64,000 bases of DNA from Paramecium sonneborni (Eukaryota > Ciliophora > Oligohymenophorea > Peniculida > Parameciidae), in NCBI GenBank assembly GCA_905182985.1, contig CAJJDN010000082.1, positions 62,001 to 126,000 of the forward strand, read 5' to 3'. The translations under genes were made by a program, and so were the position numbers. Under the pieces are notes generated by a model. The model was not told the origin of the DNA. It did no database searches and saw nothing but the letters and a program-made list of their open reading frames with translations. Numbering within the stretch: position 1 is the stretch's first letter; every line of letters starts with the position of its first letter. Shown one piece after another: positions 1-13,479 of the stretch.

Positions 1-297
1 GTTGATAGTAAATAAGAAACATAATAATAACATAGAACATTTAGATTCAGAAGAAATGAAAACTTTTAATCTTAACCTACATTGAAAATTGATGTAAAAA
101 ATGATGTTGATGAATTCTTTAATAACAATACTCCAGTTAATAGTGAATTAAAATAAAATAAAGAGATCAAGCAATATTAATTAATAACATTTACTGATTA
201 TGTTGAAAAAATTTATGGTAAAGATTGGTTTACAGTACCATAGAGAAGATTTAGAAGATAAACTACAATCTAAGAATTCTTTGATATGATTGAATGA
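1..297 (+). CDS. 3' end of a hypothetical gene (partial)
   Basis: The gene enters from the left edge and ends at TGA 295-297. From about position 90 the frame is open with several TAA/TAG glutamine codons and reads KIDVKNDVDEFFNN, ending in an arginine-rich stretch and QEFFDMIE. Before about position 85 the better coding frame is the second one (IEHLDSEEMKTF). No GT...AG pair in the visible sequence joins the two, so a missing base near 85-88 or an unseen exon boundary is possible. No domain is recognised. Confidence 0.5.
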
Positions 298-394
298 TTT
301 CTAATTAAACTTCCTTTATTTTTTGAATATTTTTATTTTATTTTATATATCTTAACACATTTTTAATGATGAGAAATAAAATTTATATAAATTA

Positions 395-1416
395 ATGAGG
401 AATTATTCATCATAGAGATTGCTATTATCAGATTAAGAACTATTACGTATTTAAATCTTGGCAAAAAAGTCTTTTCGACCATCTTCCAAATAAAGAATAA
501 AGGAAAAACCATAAATTGAAAGTTATCAATTTAAACCTGAAGTATTAATATATATTAATTACAGATTAATAAACAATCTGCAAATCTATAAAGATCTATA
601 AATGATTTATTTAGATGGAATTTAAATAAATAGATGAAAAGATAATAAATTTATGATGATGAAGTATTTAATTCTCATTTATTTATTTATAGTCAAGAGA
701 ATTATAAAATAATGCAAATAGATTAACTCATGAACTTACTAACTCTTCTGTATTTGATAGATTGTATCAAGCACGAAAAAACAGTGAAAATGTTATATGT
801 AATATTGTGTTTCAATATTATTAGAATAATCTAAAAGAAGTACTTGTAATTTTGGACCTTATTATAATAAAAATAAGACTAGTTCCATGTATTAAGAATA
901 ATAACGATAATAATAGTTAGAAGTATCATAATTTAAATCGAAAACTTATGCGAATGATAGTAAATATGAGTTTTCAAATCAATAAACTCCAAATCCTAAC
1001 TTTTTTGATTCTGATTAATTACCTATTGCTGTAAATGATGTAATTTATCATTCTCTATATAAATCTAATAGTAAATAAAGGTTCCAGTACCTGTTCATTA
1101 GTATGTAGACTTAACTGAATAATTAAGTAATTCAATCAATGAACCTGATTCCCCTACTAAGTCTCCTTTACATTAGAAAGATATCGAAGTTATGGTTGAA
1201 AGGTATAAATCTAATTTAATAGAATATAGATTGAATAATTGGTAAGCTAAAAAACAACAATAGGAACAATTAATATTATAAGATGATTTAAATATTAAAT
1301 CCTAAATCAAACCAAAGTTAATCAATTAAAATAGATAGCCATCCTTTGGACCTTCGTAATCTCAATCTAAATTTTATTCGAATATGTTCCTAAATAATAA
1401 TAATCAAATCAATTGA
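395..1416 (+). CDS. hypothetical glutamine/asparagine-rich protein
   Basis: I do not recognise this gene. ATG 395 opens a 303-residue protein ending at TGA 1414-1416. Four introns restore one frame: 542-564 (23 nt), 664-692 (29), 799-824 (26) and 1040-1071 (32), and the spliced length is exactly 304 codons. The product is polar and rich in Gln, Asn, Ser and Lys, with a helical middle part (LTHELTNSSVFDRLYQARK) and a Pro/Ser tail. No membrane segment or catalytic motif is visible. It lies about 100 bp downstream of the partial gene and 234 bp upstream of a large membrane protein gene on the same strand. The exon structure is well supported; the function is unknown. Confidence 0.65.
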
Positions 1417-1650
1417 TATTTAATTTTACATTGTTTTATTATTATACTTCTTCTTATTATTCTTATTAAATCTAATATTTTTATATCATTTATTTTCTTA
1501 TACATTCTAACATTTATCTGAATCTAAGAAATTTCAAAAACTCTACTCTTTTACACTTTTAATTTAAGACCCTTTGTTTATTTTTAATTGCTGATATTTA
1601 ATTTCGTGTATTATAATAGTAAATTTATTATTCAAACATATTTAAATAAA

Positions 1651-4600
1651 ATGGTTATTAAAAGAGCATTTCATGATTTTTATATACAAAAATTCCTACA
1701 AACAAGAGATATGTTTAAGAGAAATAAATATTTGAGTTTGGGATTAGTACTTTTCTAAACTCTTTAAATTTAAGGAATTTACCTCAACGAAAGTCTATAT
1801 GCACATTTAGAAAAAGAAAAGAAAAGAGGAATTATGGATGCAATTATATGGATACTTAAAACAGCTAAGTAATTTTTAACTTTAATAAAGAGTATATCCC
1901 ATATTTTAAAGTTCAATGACCTTAGATAAATTACTTTTCATTAATGTCAACTTCATTCTTCTATTAGTGATTGTAACTTCTATTACTTTAATCATAATAT
2001 TAACAGCAAAAAATTCAAGTTAAATGCATATTCATAAAATCAATGGCTTATATCAATTAGTATACACTGATTATCCGATTCAAGTATAAATTATTATCCT
2101 AAATACTTAGTTATAAACAAAATAGGACAGTTTCCTCATAAAATTTCACAAATTTCTAACATTTATTGTTTCTATCTTTTTACAAACCTACAAATTTTTG
2201 TTTCATTGGAGTATGTTTTATTGTTCATTAGACATTATTTATTCATTTATTAATGATCCATCTGAAAATAATGGTAATATTGCATAGATTAATTAGATTT
2301 GATTTATACTTTAAGTACCATCACATCAATAATAATACTTTTATTTTACTTGATATTTGATAATTTTATGATGTTTCATTTCTTTGATTACAAATTTAAG
2401 AATCAGGATTTTTTGGGTTAAAATGAGTCTAATCTACAACTCTTACTTAATGTATACATCTATATAACAATTACTATTATTGTTTTCACATAATAATAAT
2501 ATCCAAATTTAAATTTACTCTTAGGATTACTTTTTACAATTTACTAATTGTTTATGAGTTCATTATATATTCTACATCGTAAAGAATTAATTAATAAATT
2601 CACATCTTTAATTCTTGGGTAATTTATATTTCTTTATGTTGCTTAATTTTTTTTTGTGAATGAAACTTTTTCTATTGAATTCATAAATCTAATCATGTTT
2701 ATAACATGCCCAATTATTATTACAATACAAAATAGAATATAGGAATTACAAGTTCATTAAAATCTTTAATTAGATGATAAACATTTTAGATTTATTGAGT
2801 AAAAACTTAGAAAAATCTTTGATTTAATTAAAATCACATATTATAAAGATTGGAGAACATTCAGATAACCAATCAAGAGATCATATATTTCTTTATAACT
2901 TCATAGTTTGGCTGCTAATCATTTAAGAAATTGTAATGGATAATTGTAAGATGAAAATAACAATACAACTAAGAATTGCTTCTGTAAATAGTATTTTCAT
3001 TACACTGAATAAAAATCATTACATTTTTGGAAGAGAGAATTAGATCCTGAAACTGAATACAAATATTTTGCATTTAATAACGAAAAGTAATTTAAATAAT
3101 TTTTATTTGATTTAATCAAAGATAGTTTTGAAAAATATCTCACTTAAAAACAAAATTTAGAAACTAATGTTTAATTTTCATACATATACTTTTTATTTCA
3201 AATTTAAAAGAGACCAACAAAAGCATTCTATGAAGCTATGAATTTAAAATTTAAAATTAAAAAACATTCTTAAAAGAAAATTATGATCATTGAATAACTT
3301 ATCTAAGATGCTAAATTTAATTTTAATTTAATGATTGAAAAAAAAGACTTAAAAAATTAGAAATATAATTTTAAATAAGTTTTTGATTATGATTAAAACT
3401 TAGATACTACAAAATTAAATTTTTAAATTATATTATCAAATTATAAGAAATGGTACAACTAATTGTTAAATCAATAATTATAATTACAATCAATAGTATA
3501 GAAAGGAACTGAACTTTAACAATAAATTTAATAATTAGAAAAATAAATACACAATTTGTATTAATTAAATCCAATTTCAACTGAATTAGATACAGTAGCT
3601 TATCTCTTTTATAAATATCTTAATTTCAATATAAAAAGACCAAAATCTCTAAAACGAAATTCAACATATGCTAATTAATTTATTTAATCTATCAATTAAT
3701 AAGTATTTGAAAAGGATTCTTGTATTATATATATATCACTGATGAATTAAAGAGGATCAATATAAAAGTATACTAAATCCTTTAAAAATTTAATTTTAGG
3801 AAATGATTAAGACATTAAAAATTAAAACATTAAGTATTTTATGCCTGATTCTATTGCCCAATATCATGATATGTATTTAGATAATTTTATAGAATTGGGT
3901 AGAATGAATATCGTTATGGCTGAATAAAGATTTTTGATTCTTAAAAATAAGGAATAATTCATAATTCCTGTTTATGCAAAAGTTAGATTGGAAAATTATT
4001 CTAATAGTGATTTTGGATCATCTGCTTTGATAACTTAGATTAATTAATAAAATTATTATATTTTAATTAGTAGATATGGAATTTTAGAAGAGATTTCTTA
4101 AAATTTCTATGATGAAATTATTTAAAAAACTTTAAATTTCCATTCATAACAAATCAAGAATTTAAATTTTCTTAGAATAATGCCTTGTTTATTAAAAGAT
4201 TTACAAAAATTAGAATTAAATGAACAAAATAGCACTGAAATAGATTTTGAATTCTCTTAGTAAAAAAAAGATTAAATTAATTATGATATTATATAAGAAG
4301 GTCATATTTTAATTCCTAAATAATAAAATTTGATAGATTAAATACAAATTTTAAATAAGAATATATTAAATATTGATATATAAAATTACTTCAATCTTTA
4401 ATCCTAATAAAATCAATTATTTTATTAAAATACATAACATCTGTTTATATTCTATATTAAATATAAAATTAGATTAATGAAGACAATAAATTCATTACAT
4501 AGAATCTTAGAGATTTAAACATTAAAGATAATTAAAACTGAATATTAATCTAAAGCTATCAGAATTGTTTAAAATATTTGTAATATTGATTAGTCTTCAA

Positions 4601-7037
4601 TGATTAAATCTGAATAAACACCAATGATTAATTATTATTTATAAGATATGGAAGGAAATGATGTGATTTATAAGGAATAATTTGAAGGATTTAGAAAATC
4701 TTTATCATCTGAATTATTTGATAGAAAATCATATGATTTGGATAATAATTTAATTATGGAGGAAGATAATATGATAAGCTAAAAATAAAAAAATTTTGAT
4801 GAATATTATACCACTAGAAGAGATTAAATCTAATAAACATTCTTAAATACAGTAGATTCTCATTTGATTTAAAGAACTAGAGAAAATGCTTAATTATTAT
4901 AAAATGATTCTAACACTTCTAAAAAAATGACAAGAAAAAATAGTTGTAAAATAAGCAAAAATTAATTTGATGATATGGATTTATCAAATAGATAATCGAA
5001 AGATTCAGGATCAGATTAAAAAAATAATACAATACAATAAAATGATGGAAATTCAATAGCTAGTTCTTAATAATAAAATGATTATATTACTAAAAGGAGA
5101 ATGATAAGAGATGTTTTATTTTCAGATCATTAATTTTAAAATAATGCTACAAAAAATGGAATTATAGTTTTTAGTTTAATCTTATTGGTTATCTTATATA
5201 TAATTAATATATTCTTTGTTGTTGTTACTTAAAATGTAAAATTATATATTAAACTTATAGAAAATTTATGAAATTGAAGCCAATAAACATGTGACTTTAA
5301 ATTTACAAAATTCTTTGAATCTTTTTATTTTGTCTAATTAATTTGAACAAATCTAAATATATTCCAATACTACTTAGATTCTTTATGAATAACTTTAAAA
5401 TCTTTCAACTACGAATTTTTAGATTTATTTAAAATTAATTCTAAATAAACAAAACTCAATAATAGATTCAAATATGTTGCATTAGCTATGTAAATTAATT
5501 TATTTTACCAAGAAACCATCTAATTTGATTAGTCATAAAAAGATGAATTAGATCAATTGTTTTTAATAAAAATTATTGGGGAATACATGATAAATTTTAT
5601 AGGTAATAAGGAAAAACAGAAGGAAGGAATAACATTTCTAATTCTTAATTTTTAAGTTATAATGTAAGAAATGTTCTCTTAATTTAATACATCTACCAGC
5701 ATTAATATTCGTAATTAGATTTAAAATATTGATTCCTAAATATAATTAACTATAATTTTATCTGAAGTTACTTTAAGTTTAATAGTTATAATTTTATTGC
5801 CTGTATTTTTGATTTTTAATAGATAAAAAAACATTATTTTAGAATTCTTTATGACATTTCCATAAATAGAATTATAGCAATAATATGATATTTATTAAAT
5901 TCTCTTAGATAAGTTAGAAGAAGCCAAATTTGCATAATAAGAAACTAATCAATATGATATTGAAAGTTTGCATATTAAATTATTTGTAAAATCAATACGT
6001 AGTGTTAAAGGTTCAAATCATAGTAAATAATAATATGGAAAGTTAAAAAAAATTGTTGGATCGAGTATATATTTCTATATTATATATTAGATGCAACACC
6101 TTTAATAATCTTAAGTATCTTTTTGGTTTTACTCTTATTTTCTATAGTTTCTGCCTATTTTATAACTTCATTTATAATTAAATATCAATTTTTAGTTTAA
6201 TACAAATATAATTATGAAGAAATTTAAATTTATGATTCATTACAATCTGAAATTATTAAAGAAAATACAATTTAAAATTTGATTCTTAATTAATTAATAA
6301 ATTAGAATGAAAATAATGTAATAAAAAGTACAAGTAAGTAGATTATTAATAAATTAGTAATTTAATTATTTGAATAAGAAAAAGTGAATGAATATTAAAC
6401 ATTATTGTACTATTAATAAGAACTGACAAAGAGATTTTCTGATGAAAGTGATAAACTTTACAATGCTTTATCAAATAATACTTGTGATATTTTCAATACT
6501 CAATTAATTTAGAACTTAGAAATGGATTCATATTAAAATTTGTTTAATTACTAAATTTGTTCAAGTCTTTAATAAATTTAAGAAGGAATTAGTATCTCAA
6601 TAATTAATTTTATAAATTAATTGAAATAATTATATTCAACATTGATTTTGTATGAAAGTATTAAGATTTTAAATATGCTAGATAATCGATAGAATTATGA
6701 AACGCTATAAGATAATATCATATTTTTAAAGGATTAAGATATTTAACAAGCTTATCTTTATACAATATATGGACTTTAAGTGTTATCAAACTATGTAGAT
6801 TAATAGATTAAGAATTTGATCTAATAGTAATTTTAAACTTAAATAATAATTTTTGTTATAGGGGCTAGTTTTATTAGTTTTTTCACATTTATAACAGAAA
6901 AGTGTTTTAGAAGTTTGATATCTAGTTAGATTAATAAATCGAAGCTTTTACTTACATTAATACCATTTGAAATGTTATAAACAAATGCATATGTAATGAC
7001 ATATGTTTTATAAGAATCAAAAAAAATATATTTATGA
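1651..7037 (+). CDS. large multi-membrane PAS-domain protein (Tmc-like), one frameshift
   Basis: A 1763-residue protein of the ciliate multi-membrane/PAS family related to the 'tiny macrocysts' TmcB/C proteins. Introns are 1869-1890, 2274-2296, 5236-5260 and 6065-6090 (22, 23, 25, 26 nt). Hydrophobic segments cluster in the first 400 residues (for example FILLLVIVTSITLIIILTA). A central PAS-like region at about residues 674-775 shows the family pattern: GSIQKYTKSFKNLILG, then KYFMPDSIAQYHDMYL, then ILKNKEQFIIPVYAKVRL. Further membrane helices follow (SLILLVILYIINIFFVVV, LIVIILLPVFLIF, LIILSIFLVLLLFSIV). Between 5391 and 5400 (ACTTTAAAA) the frame slips by one base with no intron available; one added base restores 1764 codons. 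A sequencing deletion is the simplest explanation, a recent inactivating mutation the alternative. Role inferred only: membrane sensor or signalling. Confidence 0.78.
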
Positions 7038-7079
7038 TTTATATTAATTATTATATTTGAAAAAAAAATTAATAATTAA

Positions 7080-10000
7080 ATGTTACTCACACTCAAATAT
7101 TTGAATAAGGTAAAACAAATAAATTTAGATAAACGAGTAAATGTACAATCTTTACAGATACTTTTGGTTTAATTATTTGGTATCAAAACCAGAATAATAG
7201 GATTAATTGATTAGGACGGTAAATGTAATTGTTAATTTTCAAGGTAACTATTATGATTTATCATAATTTATTTAATAATTGTATTATACGAGATGTAATG
7301 TGTATACTATTGTAAGTGAAGAAAATTAAAATTAAAATGAAAGCAAATTATTATAAACATCTTTAAAATATAGTTAGATGTCAGATTACAACAACAAATT
7401 ATCATTTATTGATTTTATATATGATTTGGAGGAATTCTAATAAATTTTAGGTGGAGATTAATACACTTGTATTTACTTGATTGATGAAAAAGATTATTAA
7501 GGACTAGATTTTTTATGTGCACTAGAACCCTTAATCAATAATTTTAATAATTGGGTCAACTTTTACTATTCATTTAGTAATAGATTATAAGATTAAGTAA
7601 GGGAAAATGATTTTTATCATAAATTATTATGGATATATAAAGGATCTAAAAAGATAGTTTCTATTTAATTAAATAATGATAAAAAGATGAGATAAATGGA
7701 TGACATTATTCATAAATTAGTTTAAGCCAAATTATAAGGTACAAGTACAAGAACATCAAATATTAAATAACAATCTTAAATCTCTTCTTAACAATCTCCT
7801 GATAAAAGAAGAAGCAAATCTATAAGAAAATTAGTGGAGGAATCTTAAATATCTAACAATTCTTTGTATTTAAATTAAAATGTTGGAGCTTCTAAATTAA
7901 TAACTAGAGTTTAAGCAAAACTTATACAAAGAGCACCATCTAGAAGTAGTGAAAATTTTGAAGATTATAGATATTAATAATAAAATTAATCATCATAATA
8001 ATAATAAAGTAATGTAAATCAAAATGAATCTATTATAAGTTAATAAGATTTATTATTTGGTGTTGTTGGTGATCTAGAAGAAAAGGAAATATTAGATGTT
8101 ACTATGGCTAGATTAGTAAAACGTTTATTAATAGAAGAAAATAAAGAAATTATTCAAGTCTTATAATATTATTTATAAAATAATATTAACATCTAATAAT
8201 TATGTGAAAAATTGAATAAAATTGTTGAAAATTGCACTTATTAAGAAAGACCAACATCTCCTTTCTAAAATATCAAGCAAGCCAAACGATCTAAACCATA
8301 ATAATAAATCAATAATAATTCATAAGATTCTAATAGATCTATATAATAAGATTCTTCTTAAAATAATTAGACATAAAGATTAGAAGATATTAAAAATAAA
8401 GTTATTGAAAGAAATAATTACAGTTATACTTCTGAATAATTTGGAATGATTAATGTATTATGGAATTAAAAAGATTAAGTATTATTACAATTATGTACAG
8501 ATATTTATAATAAAATACAAAGAGGAGAATAACATTCTCTTAAACCATTACAAATTTATTCAGATTCTAAATTTAATGAATTATTATAGTCTAATTTTAA
8601 ATTATCTGAAATTACTATGATTCATGAGTACAAAAATAAACATTCAGGATCTATATATGCTGTTTTGCAATATTTTAGATACTAAAGTAATATAGAATTA
8701 TTTATAAATGATCTAAAAAAAGCTATCAATTCTATTAATAGCTAAAATTTAAATCTTAACTAACCTGAAAAATAGTAAACTTAAGTTTCTAAAGAAATCA
8801 TGTTATTTAAATAATTTCCTAAAGCACCATCCCCTTACAGTGTTTTAATGCCAAATTTTTAATTATAAGACAATGTATTAACATAAGCACCTTAATCATA
8901 AACACACTTATCAAAATAATTAGAAGAGTAATAATAATAACAATAATAATAATAGTAATAATAATAACAATAATAACAATAATAATAATATAAAAAATAA
9001 AATGAAAACTAAATAATACATATGCATCAAACATAGCCTATTCCATAACAAAAAGAAAAAAAAATAGAAGATCAATAAGCAATTTAAGGGTCAGTCTAAG
9101 AAATTTAATAACCAATCTTTTAGAAAAGTGATATGATGAGTAGATCTGAGTAAATTTCTGCTTAAAAAAGAATAAGTCAATCAAAAGTTGCTGCTAAAGA
9201 TATTATTTTTAATGAAGAAAATTTTATGTAAACCAAAAAGGAAAAAAGGTAAGCAAATTAACAAAAAATTGACTAATTTTATTCAATTTAAGCTGAAAAA
9301 GAATTAGAATAAGTATTTAAAGATATGTTGTGGGATATGGATTTAGATGAACCAAAAGTTAGTCAACTTGAATTGTTGTTTTCAGAATATAATTAACAAC
9401 TTTATGAGATTGTGCAAGGTTGGTAAACTTCAAGAAATATTAACGTGACCAGAACAAAATTATTGTAATTTTAAATTATATGAATAGGAAATTATTATGT
9501 GAATAATAAATTAAAAAAGAAGATTACAGAAAAATAAAGATGTATAATTTATTTATGAATTAAGTGAGATAATTTACATTATAAAATCATCTTTAAGACA
9601 ATGAAAAAAACTTTTTATTAAAAATGTTTATGGATAATGATTTATAAGTCTTAGGAACTTTTGAAACATATTTATAAAATTAGGACGCAGAAGATATGTT
9701 AGAAAATTTAAAATTGATAATAAAACAATATTCTAAATTCACAAATGTAAATAATAATAATTATAAAAGATAAATTCTCCAAATACGGATCTGGATTAAT
9801 AACCCATAATAGAACCTTAAAAGAATTAATTAACTGCAAAAGAGATATTATTATAAATAAGAAAATATTTTTCAGCAGAAGAGAAAAATAGATTAGAGAA
9901 TATGCCTAATGAATAAAGAGATATGAAGATAGTTGAATTATTTTAGGAATATTAATAAGATTAAGATTTAAATGGATTTATTTCAGCAGTAAAGAAATTA

Positions 10001-10446
10001 AGTCAATAAGATCAAATAAAAAAATAGTTTGAAGATTTATTAAAAAAGTTGTAAAAAGAAGGATAATTGAAAATAGATGATTTTATGTTATCTGTAATAA
10101 ATTAGAGAAGAAATGAATAAAGAATAAAAGGAGTTTTTGAATTATATCTATTTAACAAAAATATTGAAGATTTTGTAGAAAATATAAAAAGTATATCTAA
10201 ACTATTGTAATAAGGTATAAGATTAACAATAATAATATAGAATTGATTCTTTAGACCTTGAATTAATTTGAGAGAGAAAAGGAATTGGATGAGAAAAAAA
10301 TATAAATTTTAAAAGAGATAGCACATGATTATCATAAAGATTATGTAAAATTATTGGGAGCCTTTTCATTATATTTTGAATAAGCTTAGACAGATTAAGA
10401 GGAAGCTAAGAAAGAGATATTAGAAACTTTGAATTTATTCAACTGA
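7080..10446 (+). CDS. glutamine-rich hypothetical protein, 1089 aa
   Basis: ATG 7080 follows the previous stop by 42 bp. Introns at 7219-7243 (25 nt), 9465-9487 (23), 9747-9769 (23) and 10215-10240 (26) give 1090 codons with no internal TGA. The second intron matters: without it the sequence looks like two genes overlapping at ATGA 9480-9483. The N-terminal 100 residues are folded-looking (LFGIKTRIIGLIDQDG, YYDLSQFIQQLYYTRCNVYT). The middle is Gln/Ser/Asn-rich low complexity with a run of 20 glutamines at 8929-8988, and the last 350 residues are charged and helical, probably coiled coil. I know no family for it. A scaffold or regulatory protein is a guess only. Confidence 0.7.
8929..8988 (+). 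repeat. polyglutamine-coding trinucleotide tract (20 codons)
   Basis: Twenty consecutive glutamine codons, of which 16 are TAA, one is TAG and three are CAA. Under the standard code this would be a wall of stops, so it is direct evidence for table 6. The reverse strand of the tract gives a meaningless Ile/Val-rich ORF. Confidence 0.9.
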
Positions 10447-10506
10447 TAAAATGAACAAAATATCATGTTTATTATAAATGAGAGAAATAATATTTATTAA
10501 TTAAAT

Positions 10507-11253
10507 ATGTATACTACAGTATCAGTTTCTGTATAAGAATTTAGAGGAATTCGAACAGCCTCTACTGCTGGAACTTCAAGTTATAGAGACTTTTAAAGAT
10601 TACCTGCTACTAAAACTAATTATAAAAGATAATATTTGAAAGGAGCATCTAATCGCGTAAAATCATTAAAAGAGGAATCTCATTTTGTTTAATTGTGGAG
10701 TGATCGAAAATCAAATGAGAAAATATTTAAATTTAATAGATAAGACTAACTATTAAATTATAGAAATTTACATTTAAACAAGTTATAGCCAATATAAAAT
10801 CAAGAACAAAATCTCGAAAATTAATAACATTAAGAATAATATAATAAATCATAGATTATATCTCCAAATAATAATTTAAGAAGTTCTGCTATTTAATTAG
10901 TCACTGATTAGAAGAATTAACTAATAGAACTAATTTATAATTCATAATCAGTGATTACATAATAAAAGAGATCTTCTTCTCATTAATAAAAAACAGAAGG
11001 TTTTTAAAATATGAAAGTACCTACTTAAATTACAGTACCATCACCAAAAACAATGAAACATCCACCTTAAATTTTAGGTTAATTAAATATTTTAAACAGA
11101 AATAAGAATGATCTTTTTATAAAAAGTACTCAACTTACATCTTATGGTTCTCTAAAAATAACTACATAAGAAGAAAGATAAGGAATTCCTCCTAAACCAA
11201 AGATTCCTACTTCTTTGGATGGTGCAAAGAAATTCTTAAAATAATTTATTTGA
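10507..11253 (+). CDS. hypothetical protein, 248 aa
   Basis: An intronless frame of 249 codons from ATG 10507 to TGA 11251-11253, dense in TAA/TAG glutamine codons. The N terminus is Ser/Thr/Val-rich (MYTTVSVSVQEFRGIRT), the middle basic and Gln-rich, and the C terminus holds proline motifs (GIPPKPKIPTSLDGAKKF). No membrane segment or known domain is seen. It converges with the Rab gene, whose stop lies only 59 bp downstream on the other strand. The codon pattern strongly supports a real gene. The function is unknown, and a disordered cytoskeletal or signalling protein is the likeliest type. Confidence 0.65.
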
Positions 11254-11311
11254 GTTAAACAATATATTGATGTTAATTCTCTTATTTAATAATAATTATT
11301 AATTTATAGAA

Positions 11312-11931
11312 TCAACAACAAAAATTGGATTTTGCTTGTTAGCTTGATGATTCCAATTTAATATTTTATACTTTTTCTTCTAATGACATAATATCTTTAA
11401 TCTATTTTGAAACACATTAAAAAGAATCAATAATATTTATACCTTCTTTAGCAGAAGTCTCAAAAAACTTGATACCATAAGAATCTGCTAAATTTTTACC
11501 TTATTCAAATTAAACTGCTCTATCAATAAGATCAGATTTATTGGCTACTAATAAAATAACTACACTTTCTGATGCATTTTATTTTATTTAATTCATCCAA
11601 TTTTAAATGTTTTGAAAACTTTCAACATTATTTACAGCATACACTAAAATAATGCCCATAGCACCTTTATAATATGTTGAAGTAATAGTTCTGAATCTTT
11701 CTTAACCAGCTGTATCCCAAATTTATAATCTCATCAATTTACCTTCTACTTCTAAATCACGAAATTTGAAATCTATGCCTGTTCTAAATTTAAATTCATT
11801 AATCTACCTATTGTTGAAACAAAACTAGGAGTATATTAATTTTCACAAAATCTTTTTAGAATATTTGTTTTCCCAACTGCAGAATCACCAATTATAAGTA
11901 ATTTTATTATTGGTTTATCACATGTATTCAT
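11312..11931 (-). CDS. Rab-family small GTPase
   Basis: A 196-residue Rab GTPase, a molecular switch that recruits effectors to vesicle membranes. All nucleotide-binding motifs are readable: G1 GDSAVGKT at residues 15-22, switch I STIGIDFKF, G3 WDTAGQERFRT, G4 NKSD and G5 ETSAK. It ends in FCC, the double cysteine that Rab geranylgeranyl transferase modifies. One 29-nt intron at 11779-11807 splits the glycine codon of STIG and restores a perfect switch I. The sequence [14 protein letters not shown] resembles the Rab1/Rab8 group, but the paralog cannot be fixed by eye. The gene is divergent from the next one, with 275 bp between the start codons that must hold both promoters. Confidence 0.95.
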
Positions 11932-12206
11932 TATTATTTAATAAATAATTTTCTAATAACAGATATTAATTTTATTCCATTTTCTAACTTCTATATAGGC
12001 CAACAATATTGTTCGTTAAAGTTAATATCTATAAGGATGTTTATTTATTATTAATGCAGTTAATATGTAGTTATGAGTTATTTCTATAAATATTAATTGA
12101 ATTGAAATACAATAAATTAATTATGACTACTATGCCATTTGAATGAAATATTTCGAAATAAAAAAAGATATTTTATTTTACATCTAATTTTTTTTTAAAT
12201 CATCTT

Positions 12207-13237
12207 ATGCTTCCTTTATTATATGCCCCATCATATATGAATTATCCATAACTCAATCTTTAATAGTTCTATATGCTTCCAACTACTACTACGTATGCAT
12301 TACAAATTCCTAAAAAAGAAACTTGTGATTAAGCGTGTTAATTTCCAGAGCCTTGTTAATAAGAATCATAACCACCGAGTAACACTATCAAATTCGAAGA
12401 ATCAGTCCATACAGAAATAACAATTCTCCTCAAATACTTATCCAAACATATTTCCTTACTCAAAGATTGTATATTTGATGAGTTTGTGTAATCAAATTTA
12501 ACTGTATACTACTGTTTATAAATTTTAGACTTTGTCCTCTGTAATGAAAGACCTTCCAAACATGATTAAAAAACGATATATCTTAGTCAATAAAACAAAA
12601 GAGGAAATGACAAAATTTATCATCAGAAGATGCTTTCTATTTATTAAAAGTCAAATTGACTATGAAGAAAAAGAAGGAGTCTCTGCTGAAGAGAGGGATA
12701 GAATATTTTATAATTCTTTCTTCTCAGATGATCAAAAGTTCATGAAATCTCTTCATTCAGAATCTATTGATGATATGATCCCATTTAGAAAAGATTCTAA
12801 GATGAAAACCATGAATGATAGCTATTTAAAAAGATTATTTGAATCAGAAAGATTTTCTAAATATTATGCTTTATTTCTAAGTAATTATTCCTATAAATTA
12901 TAAAGATCAATTTAAGGAAATTTGTCAAATTGAGAATGAAGAGAAAATAGATAACATGACTAAATAATTGATCAAAATTATTATGACAAGAGATTATGGA
13001 GTAATATTATTTTAAATTACTTTAAAATAGAAAATCAAAACTTATAGAAGATTCCCTTGGAAAGATCACGAATTGATTAAATGCGAAGAAAGAGCCTAAG
13101 AATTATATTCCAAATATTAAAATTCTCGCATTAAAAGTACATCTTCATTCAAATTAGAAACTAAAAACAAATTTCTATTAAAGTGTGATTCCCATACGTC
13201 TGATATATTGGAAAAATACTCTGAATCTTAAAATTGA
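12207..13237 (+). CDS. hypothetical protein, 326 aa
   Basis: Starts at ATG 12207 and ends at TGA 13235-13237. Two 25-nt introns at 12504-12528 and 12881-12905 give exactly 327 codons. The first 100 residues are Pro/Gln/Cys-rich and probably disordered. The rest is helical with many charged residues (KYLSKHISLLKDCIFDEF, YILVNKTKEEMTKFIIRR, MTKQLIKIIMTRDYGVIL). No membrane segment or catalytic motif is seen, and I do not recognise the family. It is the last intact gene before a 3-kb decayed region. Confidence 0.65.
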
Positions 13238-13479
13238 TATTGATATAAAACAATATAATGTTATTTTTTAAAATATTTCTTTTATGCTTACTTGAGATAT
13301 TGTTGAATATAAGTTCTATAACGTCAGGAATAGTTGATGTAATTAAATTAACAAATATATTTTGATCAAACAAATAAATCAGATAAAGGATCGATTTAAA
13401 TTATGAAAAATAAATATATTCAGTAAAAATAATTCTTTATTTTAAAATATCAATTAGTGTATTTTTTACTAATTTTTAG

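Noticed and set aside
8819..9034. Minus-strand Ile/Val-rich 'membrane' ORF
   Set aside because: It is the reverse reading of the TAA polyglutamine tract.
9465..9490. Two genes overlapping by ATGA at 9480-9483
   Set aside because: A 23-nt intron 9465-9487 joins them in frame; the TGA and ATG are intronic.
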